NCBI GenBank assembly: GCA_008704415.1
Contig: VXIS01000328.1
Coordinates: 1 to 53,669 of the forward strand
DNA length: 53,669 bases
DNA from: Sphaerosporella brunnea
Lineage: Eukaryota > Ascomycota > Pezizomycetes > Pezizales > Pyronemataceae
Direction of reading: 5' to 3'
Shown here: positions 44,496 through 53,669 of the stretch, one piece after another
How positions within the stretch are numbered: position 1 is the first letter of the stretch
How the letters are laid out: the number at the start of each line of letters is the position of its first letter
The notes under the pieces: generated by a model
What the model saw: only the letters and a program-made list of their open reading frames with translations
Database searches by the model: none
What the model was told of the DNA's origin: nothing
Made by a program: the position numbers and the translations under genes

Positions 44496-45968
44496 TTTAC
44501 TTGGCAAATGCAGGTACAGAAGCAAAAAGAAGCCGAATGTTCCAAGCTTTTTCTGTACTATTTGGTTACGGCGGGTGGCTTCCAACTTACTTATAGCCTG
44601 GGCATCGTGAGTTTGCCGTTAGCGTACCCGCCCTTAGTGCAAAAAAGTGTAAAGGGTAATGCTTAGCGAAACCGGCCAGATCAGAGTCCGTCTGACGGCG
44701 ATCGGGGTTTTGGGTATTCGAAATGCCGACCTAACCCCTGCACCTGCAGAAACACGCGAACACCTTTCTCACTGGAACGGTGGAATTGCCCAAATCACAG
44801 TCCTTGATTGCCCGCGGGGAGAGACACAGCGTCACGATCAAAAAAAAAAAAGGTAAACAGCGGGGGCATAGAGAGTGAAAATAAAGCGAATCCATATCCA
44901 ATAATTAAAAAAACAGCGAAAACACACACAAAAAAAACACTGAAATCACGTCCTCCCCCCTCCAAAATTGCGGCTCCATTTGGATCCTCAAAATATTGCA
45001 TGAACTCCACGCGGTTTCTCGCTCAGCCACGATGCTTGTATGAACCAAGCACTGTCTGCATGGAGTCTAGAGACATTCCATGCATTCAACCTTAAGTTTA
45101 CAAACAATGTTCCTCCCGTACTTAGAGTACTAGTACATGCTATCTCTTAGTACTACTATCTCTCTGTTGAAAGTGCTCAATACCATTACACCAAGTGAGA
45201 TGGGCCAATGGACCCGTTTATTATAACTCTTTGGTGTAACGTAGTCGTAGGCGTCCTCAAAGTAGGGATCGGACGTGACGACAACCGGCTCATTGGTTTC
45301 CTGGATCCAGCTCGCGCTCCAGCTCCAGCTCGCAAAAAAACAGAATGGATCAGTCTCAGAATCGAGCACACCAATGAAAAAACAGGTGTGGCATCCACTA
45401 TGATCAAGCAACCTGGAGACTAAATTGCAGTGCAAAGAAACTCACAGCCAAGCTGGACGTTGCAATTGGCCCGCCTGTGTGATCCATGCCTTGCTGCGCA
45501 TACACCGCACAACACAGCCATGTTCCTACGTATACAGAGATGCCGGTCTTCCGAAGGCCGCGGCCCGCTGATACAAAGACACAAAAGTGACCGGAGAAAT
45601 TGAACACCGCGTCGCCTACATTGTACTCGTACTCTAGTAATCTACTCTCGACGGGCCAACACCACCAAAAATGCACTGCCTTACGAACGGCCACATCTGC
45701 GTTCACTATTTGATAATAGACGCCGTTGGGTAACCCATCGAAATATATCGCTGTTGGCCGACCGGGATGGCAATAGGCTCTCGCACGGACCGATATGGCC
45801 AAGGTGAGCTGTGTTACCAGCGTCCCAGCTATCCGGACAACGTCAACGTCCCGGGCATGTCTAAACAACGGCTACACGTTTACATGGTTTGGACCCTGAG
45901 CTGCACCACGCCGGTTGTCGTGCGGTGTCGACCATAAATATTGGTCGGGACCCGCGGCGTCCTTAAAC
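44496..45968. other. Spacer with a doubtful membrane-protein-like frame
   Basis: Minus-strand frames at 45868-45404 and 45435-45130 contain hydrophobic stretches and a protein-like PVVVTSDPYFEDAYDYVTP segment, but no splice combination gave a recognisable family. They may be a decayed gene. A-runs occur near 44840 and 44930. Confidence 0.3.
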
Positions 45969-46702
45969 TACCGTATTTTTTGGAGCGAAAGGCTGGCTTT
46001 TCGATATGGTTGGGGACACCTAAACCTGGAGGGGTTTGGGTAGACTTTGGACGAATTTACCGCGCCCAAAAAAGTTATTTTTAAAAAGAACGCTGTAATT
46101 CGACTAATTATCGCTCGCTCTATCGATCAACAGCCTCCTTTTGTCGAAACTCCTCCTGGTTGTGGAGATAAATTACCGGCTTCTGGGGGAACAATGTCGC
46201 TGAGTGGTCAAAATAGAAGATTCACGCTCATCACTCGACCGATGCAGGGGTACCGTATTGACTCGGATATGAAACCCCCAGATTTGGTTAGCGGCACAGA
46301 ATTACCTTATATGGAATTTAATGTCTCCAAAAGGAAGTCAGTAAAAAACAAAAGCCCTCCTTGGTAAGCTTAAAAAGGCAATTCTTTGCCGCTAACCAAA
46401 TCTGAGGGTTTCATATCCGAGTCAATACGGTATTTTGTATGTGGTACTAAGCAAAAATGAATGTCCCCAACAATAGGGCGCACCTCATAAGAAAAAATAA
46501 ACCTTACAACCTACTAGCCTTCCAGTGCCTGGCAACCGAAAAACTCATTATCCTTTTACCTTCCCTGAGATCAGCTGGCATCCCTTTCTCTGCGAAAAGA
46601 CTACTTCCTCCGAGTCATCATGTGTCACTCATACATAACTCATCGCCGAAAAATCTCAACCTTTGCATAAGGCGCTCCGCCTTTCGTTCCAAAAATACTG
46701 TA
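45969..46702. mobile_element. TA-flanked element (TACCGTATT group) interrupted by a MITE
   Basis: The left end TACCGTATTTTTTGGAGCGA and the right end read inversely TACAGTATTTTTGGAACGAA are inverted repeats continuing into AAGGC, about 25 bp with a few differences. TA lies at both ends. Without the nested MITE (46251-46432) it would be about 550 bp. No coding capacity is evident. Confidence 0.7.
46251..46432. mobile_element. Nested TA-flanked MITE, 182 bp
   Basis: It begins TACCGTATTGACTCGGATAT and ends with the complement of the same 20 bases. The inverted repeats extend about 50-55 bp with few mismatches, through CCAGATTTGGTTAGCGGC (left) and GCCGCTAACCAAATCTGAGG (right). TA flanks both ends. 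It sits inside 45969-46702 and is therefore the younger insertion. Confidence 0.88.
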
Positions 46703-49700
46703 CCTAGGCTGGAAAAACGGGCTGGGCTCAGAGGAGCAACTACTTCAAGTGTTTCCCAACTCCAGTTGCAGGTCCAACCAAGGAAACAACACGTGCTGGA
46801 AACTTGAAAGGAACCTCTCTGGCGAATCGCCAACACAGATTGGGGTTACAACAAAGTCTGAAACCGAGTTGGACCTCGGCATCAACCTCTGACGTTCCTC
46901 ATCCAGCTTCGTTTTTTCCAACCCCACTCTGAATGAAGACCCGTGACCGACTTGGGCAAGGGTGCTAAGAGTTGGCATCTGCGGATGACGACGTCGAGCT
47001 GTTCGGCGAGCCCTGGAGATACCAGCGAAAATATACGTCAGGACGGCGAGGGTTTTAATTAGTTCTACAGCAGCAAGTGGAGTTTGGCGGTGTAGGCATG
47101 TCAAAGTCGGTCATTACATCAAGGGTATGCACAAAGTGGGCTGGCCGCTGGGGATGCAGCAAAATGGAAGCGCCAGCGTGAGCTTGAACTTTGAGGGTTT
47201 TTCCCCACGGCAGGGGCTGGGCGACGTCGGTGAGAGGAAGCAAATATATGCACGTAGGTTATCAACCTCATGTTCTCCTGCCACCACCCTATTGCTCGAG
47301 ATAACTGATCAAAATCCAGCCTTTGAATACAACTACAGCGCGGGGTTGCGAGCTGCCGAAGCGCGAAGGGGCATTCCAGGCTATAAACGAAGACTTTTTG
47401 TATGAACAAGAACCAATGGGACCGAGTTGACAACATCCGACTTTTTTGCCTTCGCAAATCGACATGTATGGAAACGAGTGAAAGGCATGATGATGAGTGG
47501 GTTAGGGTTTTTTTCACTGCAACGAGGTACGAGTTCGAGCTGCTAGCCAACTATTTTGAATCCATCTATTTTGATTCCTTATAAATACTCCTAAATCTAG
47601 CTACTCCTAACTCTAGCGTACCCATAGCGTCAGCTCCCGCCGCTGTAGCGATAGAACCCTTCGAAGACTTCCACTCAGGTATTCTGTGATCGTTCAATTT
47701 GATTGTCAAGGCCTGTATGTCGTTATTCTTCTGCTCCATGGGCTAAACGTCATCCTACAGTTACTCCTCCAGCCACTCAGACTAAGGCATAGCATGATCG
47801 AACCGATTTCGCCGCGGGACATGGGGACAAGCGCACTAGAGGTTCCATGGGGGCGATGTGCTCCCATGCCGTGAGGTTACGATTCCCGACAGACACGCGG
47901 GGAGAGAGTGTGCGTATAAGCTGTTGGCGTCCCCTCGCCCATTGATGGCCCATTGATGCTGCCTCCTCGCCGCATTGCAGGTTTCCTACCGCCTAGCCCA
48001 CACACCTACCCTGGTCTCCACTTGCTCGGTGCTCGCCCCGGATAATCGATGCCGCACTGACAACACCGCTCTGATAGACGCCGGCGACTGATGGTTTACC
48101 CATAGACGACTGATCGGCAACCCTTAAACAACCAATAAACGACCGATGGTCGACTGCTAGGCGAACGTTAGACGCCGCGTTGCAGTGGCGGAGAACCGCC
48201 GCAGCCGCAATAGACTTCCGTTATGCCGTAGCGAAGCACCATCGATGAGGAATCAATGTGCGAGCGCCGAACAAGTGGGGCCCCACAACGGAGGTATGTC
48301 TGGGTCTCCTGTACCTAAAGACGTCTAGTCTGCTCGTCACTGTGTCGCCGTGCAGAATCGGCTCCATTGTCATAACATGTGCCATAGTCAGCTCCGGCTG
48401 TATGGTATATATAATTGACTACACACGCGTTGCGCCATTAGAACCACCGATTTTTTTGCCGTAAACTGTATGCTTCAGGGCCGTACTGGGCATGGCGAAG
48501 TTTTCTCGTGGGTTCCCGGATGTCTCACCGGTACGAGTGATGGTCTATGATTATATGGGCGTAGTTGAGCTTCGGGTGCAGCCTACTTATTCGGAGTGTC
48601 TTTTCTTGTATATACCAAGTCCTGGGGCTAGGGGATGTGACCGCAATAAGAGGGCCGGCCGGTTCGCCATGAGAGCGCTTGATTAAAAGCGGGATGAGAC
48701 AACCAAAAGCGGACAACGACAGAGGCCTAGGAAGCGGCGGAGGCAGGTTTCGACGAGGGGTCGGCATCCTCAGGCCGGAGCAGAATTTGTCGCCACGAGT
48801 ATTGAGGGGGAAAAAAAACAATTTTTTCCCCAATGAGGTATGAGCTTGAGTCGCCGAGAGAGATCATAAAATATCACCTACGAATCCTCGGCCCCGAGAC
48901 GGTAGAATTATTGGTCTTCGTCTGAGGTATTGTACCATGCCTATCACTGATGGAGACTCATCCATACCCACACGCGGCTTTCGAGCGGTAAGTTTGCCAA
49001 TGGTAGTCCTCATCCTTGTCAATGTGCACCCGACTGTCGTCTCGCCTCCCGCAACCCCAAAACAAAGGCGACACCACCAGTGACCCGGAGCTGTGGAAAT
49101 GTTGAAGCCCGAAGTCTACGTGTCGCAGAGATACAAAAGTCAACACCACCGCAGCAACACCGTGAAGAATCACCAAAACACGCGATGGACTGAGCATGAG
49201 GGGGTCATATATTGTTAGCAAGGCGGGATTTGCCGACTCTACTGGCTAACTCGTGAGTGCTGGAAAGTACTTAGTAAATAAACCCTCTGTCTTGCAAAGA
49301 CAACGGCCCAGCTGTTGTTATGCCTCTCTAGCACGCTTGTTTCATCAACCAAAGCCCTTTACCACGCCTCTCCATTGAGTACGCAACCCCACGACACTAC
49401 GCACTTGAAATATGTAGTTACGATCTACGCTCGTATGCATATCGAAGGAGGGGTGCGAACTCCAAGGGGACAAACCGTGCCTGACGATCCCGACCCCGGT
49501 ACCACGTCAACCCGTAGAGATCGGCCGGCGATATTTCGTTGTTTTTTATTTATTTTTAGAAATCGGATCGCGATCGGACGTGGTGCTGCTGTGATTGAGC
49601 TCGAGTCGGGCCGGACCGGTTATCCAGCGACGCATGCATGAAGTGTCACTCGATATATGTATCTGACCAGACACGGGTCGCCTTCTTTTTTCCTGCCGGA

Positions 49701-52700
49701 GCTAACGCAGTGCTACCCTACCCACTCACTGCTCTACAACGTCCCGAGCACCTCACGTCGCAAAGGCTGCGCATGTTTCCCACGCATTCACATGGAAATA
49801 ACACCCGCCTCCACTTCTAGGCTCCGACTCCGACCGGCAAATGGTACTGTATTCCACCGATCGCGAGTCGCCGACCACTCACGATCAGCTCCGGATATGC
49901 ATTTCTTCCCCGATGCGATCGAGAGCATTTCAGATTCTGGGGTTTAGATGATTCGGGACAAGGCTGAGCGGCTGAATTCATGCAGGGATTACACCGACTA
50001 TAACCAAAAATAAAAATAAAAAAAAATAAAAAAACAAAAAAAACAAACGCCGCCATATACATATCTCAAACGATCGCAAACATGTCGATGTTGCAAACAA
50101 AAAAAAAAGGAATTCTTGACAGAGTGAAGAAACAAAAAAAACAAGAAACAAAAAACAAATGGTCTCGCATGCAGCTGCGAACCCCGGGAATTTCCCGCTG
50201 TCAGACGCAGGTACATACCCCCCCTCTAGAGCGAATCCTCCTCCGCCATCGCCGCACTTTGCGTCCTCGGCCATGTATATCAGGCCCTAGATGGTGTCCT
50301 CGGCCTAGCCGCCACTGCCCCCTCCGCCTCCGCGATCTCCCTCTCCCTCCTCGCCATCGCCGAACCATAGAACTGATCCAGCAACTCACATTCCCCCAAT
50401 CCTCAGCTGCCACCTCGTCATCCGTACCAGCGCCAACAACTCACGAGCCGGCTTTTCCTTGCTCTTGCTGCACCTCGTCGACGGGCTGTCTGTCCCAGTT
50501 GAAGCTTTCGAGCCGAGACACCATGTCTCGTTTCAGGCCTTTGGCGTCTGACAGCCGTCGCAGCAGGTGCGTCCACTGTGGCAGCGTGAGATCGGCTTTG
50601 CGGGTTATGGCCCGGTTTTGCGGTGTCGAGTATAGCGGCCCCCTTTGCGGTCTGTAATAGTGTCCAGATGCGCCCGGTGCGGCGTGTAGAAGGCGAGGGC
50701 CGCTTTGATACACACCTGGAAGTAGCTGCATTGCGTTGCTGGGGAGAGGCTCATTTCCCGGAGGGGTTCCTGGCGGACGGAGGGGGGTGGGGCGGCGGGG
50801 GATGCTGGCGATGGTCTCAGGGAAGTGTGCTACGGCATCATGGAGTCGACGAAGTGTGCGGTTGGCTGCAGCTGGATTGTGGTGAACGATGGGTGCCAGC
50901 TGATGGGTGCTGTTTTGCCCCGGAGAAAAGATGAGACTTTGTGAAGCCTCCTTGTCCCGGTTTCGATGGGCGAGAACGCACCGTCCATGGGAAAAACGAG
51001 CTCAGCGTGGCTGTCTGTGCCGTAAGATACCTGATGACAGCATCGTTCAATCTCTTTGGAGACGGACCCGGCGGTGGATACCAGTTTGAGCCCGCCGCCG
51101 AGCCCCCCCGGGGGGGGGGGGAAGTTGCTCTTCCAACAAGAATGATTGAGACCGTTCCAGATCCACCATCAACTCCAGGTTTCGTGTGGACTCGGACTCG
51201 GTTTCGCCGGGCCGCTGCGACATCCATGGAGTCTTGAGAACCGTGTGCACGGATGCGGTCGAGATGTTGCGGTGCTGGCTAAGCACGTGGGCTAAGTGGT
51301 GGCGATGTTGTGGGTATACGGAGGTGCACGAGGGATCCAGACCGTGTGCACGCTGTCTTGTGGCATTGAGCCTCTTGCAGTGTGGGGAATGTGGACCCCG
51401 CACCCTGTGACGCAGCAGCAGCGGGCTGGAGCTTGACTAGTCCTGGTAGTGTAGAGTTGCGTGTGTTCACTGGTGAGGGGGTATCAGATGTTGATGTCAT
51501 GAGGGGAGCTCGAAGTGACAGATTGGGGGGAAGGGGGGGGGGGGGGATGTGGTACCGCCATTGTGTGGCTTGCACATGAAGTTGCAGCCGGCCCAATTGC
51601 ATCAGAGTGCATTCTTTCTTTGGGGGGGGGGGGGGAGGGAAGCTGGCAATTTGGTGCTGAGAGACGAGGCTCTGGCCGTGGAGATGGGGCCTCAAGCCCG
51701 CTTCTGGGAAGTCCTGCCTGGAGCCTTAGTTGGACGGTTCATATGTAGGAATGGAGAAGAATACCACTTGGCAAAATGATACATACCCTCACAAGTTTCA
51801 GCGACCATCACGAGCTCTCCGAATTCAAGTCAGTGGCGGAGCTCCTGGCCAAAGACACGGCCGCCTGGCCGCCGCCACTCTACGACGTCGAACAGTACAG
51901 CTGAAGCGGAACCAAGTGCCCGTATATATGCGGCGAACTACACACATAGACGCTATGCATGTGTCGCTTGGGAACTTAGTAGTAGTGGCTACGATCAATA
52001 ACGCCCGCAGCTTCTGTACCACAATGCGGCCAGGACAAGGAATGGGGGCGGTCTGTGGACGCTCTAGACTGGAGAGGGGCTGTATGACCAAGCGCAATTC
52101 TATCCAACCGCTTTGAGGCTCCCACCCAGAAACGCCTACAGGTGCAGTTTGGCCCGGCAGGAGAGCTGGTTGATCGATCGCCAAACCGCCCGCTCAGCCG
52201 TTTGTGTATCGATTCGATATCGATCCACATTCCGTGCTGTGACATTGCCCCCCCGGGGGAAAACCCCGGGGGGTTCGTCCTGACAAGCCTAGCTCGTGGC
52301 CAGGAGCAAGCTTTACACGAGGCTATCAGCTTGGGCGAGAGTTGGAAAGGCCAGTGAGCAAGGAGGTAAGAACTTGAAGGTGAGTGACTTAACGGTGTGA
52401 TGATTATCGTTAACCCTAACCACTCGATCTTGCTCTCCGCTCCGCTACTGCTCAGGGCACCCACCGCCTACAAGAACAAAACTTCCCACTACATGTCACT
52501 TCACGAGTTTTTTCAAGCAAAAAAGGACAGGTAAGGGTCAAACGAAAGCTCTCTATGATTTCAAACGAAATTTACATCCGTTGGAAGATCAATCCAAGGA
52601 TACGTGGAAACGCCACGCTGCGCCACACACCTCAGATTTCTTTATAATACATCACTGCCCGGATACGAGCTGAATTACCTAATCTTGTCGATTTTAATGC

Positions 52701-53122
52701 CTTCAAGGCTGCGTGCGATGCAAGACTGGGGCCATATCAGTCCCCCATAAATTCTCGATCCGGTTTGCGTGCACATTGGTGAGGGCTGGGCCCTGGTTGG
52801 AATGCTCTGTGACATGGCATCTGACATGCGCCTCAGCGGTTAGCCACACGTCAGGTGGGCCAAACAAAGCGAAGGGAAAACCGATTCAAGAAGTTGTAAG
52901 CAATGATGTGCCTGTAGGAGTGTTCGCCACCAATCGAAGCGGGGGAAAACTTATGCCTCGCATTCCACGTGCTGTCCTGTCTTCTTGAGGTAGCGGCACT
53001 GTACATAAGTCTGTACAAGACAAGTAAGTAGAGTCCTTCAGTCACAACCCCATCGACTTGCCAGAAGTTGCTCCCGGAGGAGGGGGGTTTATCAGATAAT
53101 CTATCTATATATACACCAATAT
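46703..53122. other. 6.4-kb gene-poor region
   Basis: I find no gene I can support. Minus frames between about 50440 and 51700 have some protein-like text (DLTLPQWTHLLRRLSDAKGL; RSQSFLLEEQ) scattered across frames and separated by G/C runs, so a decayed gene is possible. G-runs lie near 51110, 51535 and 51625, A-runs near 50020-50150, and telomere-like TTAACCCTAACC near 52410, too short to mean a chromosome end. Confidence 0.45.
52249..52273. repeat. GC hairpin
   Basis: A perfect 10-bp inverted repeat, CCCCCCGGGG and CCCCGGGGGG, separated by GAAAA. Very stable if single-stranded. It has no T-run or gene nearby that would make it a terminator. Confidence 0.75.
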
Positions 53123-53173
53123 TCGGTACTAAGGCAATGTGGCTAAGTGACTTTGCCACATTGCCTACCGAAT
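53123..53173. mobile_element. Fold-back remnant of the 6.6-kb MITE family
   Basis: TTCGGTACTAAGGCAATGTG and its inverted partner CACATTGCCTACCGAA enclose a short loop. The 28 nt at 53131-53158 are identical to 6653-6680. It appears to be an internally deleted member lacking the outer TACCGTATTAT ends. Confidence 0.7.
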
Positions 53174-53669
53174 CTCTACGGCAGTGTCGTCACGACAAGA
53201 GCCTTTATCGCCGGCCCCATTTCCCATCAACCGGTTGCTCAAATAGCCAATCCCAAGCCATAGAGCCCCCCGTTGACAGGCCGCGACGGAAAAGAAGTGT
53301 CATTGGCTGGTGATCCACCGGCAGAAATTTGTAAAAAACGCCTTGAGATTTTCTTTATTTTTCTTTGCGGCGACTAGATTGTTCGTTGTGAAATGCAGGA
53401 TCTCTCTCGAGTTGAATGAGCGACAGAGAGAGAGAGAGTTGTGGAACGGCTTTGCTTCCGTCCAGTTAACGGTCTGGTCTGCCTTGTTGCTGGTCCCCGC
53501 TCATGATGCTCAATCAGACGTCGACGCCGACCAAGTGTAGAGTAGCACTAGTTAACTAGTTCGAACGTTCTTCATAACGGGTTGACGTGTGAAACTCACA
53601 TCACTCCCGGGGAAAGTTCGAAATCCTGGCCCCCCCCCCCCAATCTGACGTCGATGCAAGCAGATCTAA
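53174..53669. other. Right edge of window
   Basis: About 500 bp with a (GA)n run near 53425-53440 and a C-run near 53630. No gene is supported. Confidence 0.5.

Noticed and set aside
45130..45868. Two minus-strand frames suggesting an RTA1-like or other membrane protein
   Set aside because: Hydrophobic segments and a short plausible tail, but no splice path gave a coherent family match.
52408..52421. Telomere-like TTAACCCTAACC (also TTAGGGTTA near 4605 and ACCCTAACC near 7080)
   Set aside because: One or two units only and scattered; not a telomere or interstitial array.
53611..53630. AGTTCGAAATCCTGG resembling a tRNA T-arm
   Set aside because: No acceptor stem, D-arm or anticodon arm can be folded around it.

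Overview
The window reads as nuclear DNA of a filamentous ascomycete (Pezizomycotina; the gene content and spacing would suit an early-diverging class such as Pezizomycetes, but that is inference). The support is short GT-AG introns of about 45-98 nt, some with CTNAC-like branch sites, a Zn2Cys6 regulator, a DUF3112-type membrane protein, a KRE9/KNH-like wall protein, a yeast-type cystathionine beta-synthase without an N-terminal heme domain, and an NRD1/MRN1-type four-RRM protein. I assembled spliced models by hand from frame, splice signals and family conservation; no search or RNA data were available.

Layout. 1.4-3.4 kb: a seven-exon zinc-finger gene on the minus strand. 3.5-9.2 kb: gene-poor DNA with several TA-flanked inverted-repeat elements (MITEs). 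9.2-11.0 kb: two minus-strand genes, one unknown and one fatty-acid-hydroxylase/sterol-desaturase type. 13-18.4 kb: an NRD1/MRN1-like RNA-binding protein behind a long pyrimidine-rich leader, then a KRE9-like secreted protein. 18.6-22 kb: a small Pro-rich ORF and a RING-H2 protein, both minus. 23.8-25.4 kb: cystathionine beta-synthase. 26.5-26.8 kb: a MITE with 99-bp nearly perfect arms. 27.2-32.4 kb: a NatC subunit (Naa38/Mak31-like, minus) and a Zn2Cys6 factor (plus) diverging from a 184-bp spacer, then a PI-specific phospholipase C (minus) converging on the factor. 33.0-36.2 kb: a seven-exon PX/DUF3818 protein (minus).

37.6-40.1 kb is a small graveyard: a dihydrofolate reductase pseudogene, then a broken IS630/Tc1-like transposase gene interrupted by a 375-bp hAT-type MITE with a perfect 8-bp target duplication. 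40.7-41.5 kb holds an unknown gene, 43.2-44.5 kb a six-exon DUF3112 seven-TM protein. From 45 kb to the end I find no convincing gene; the stretch holds a MITE nested inside another element, homopolymer runs, a GC hairpin and a remnant of a MITE family also present at 6.6 kb.

The host genes are housekeeping or regulatory and do not form a pathway cluster: sulfur amino acid synthesis, N-terminal acetylation, phosphoinositide signalling, lipid/membrane functions, wall glucan assembly and RNA regulation. I see no secondary-metabolite cluster, CRISPR, rRNA or convincing tRNA. The most informative unexplained structure is the MITE population: at least four elements with unrelated interiors share the terminus TACCGTATT, implying one mobilising transposase, and one element records a dated sequence of insertions.
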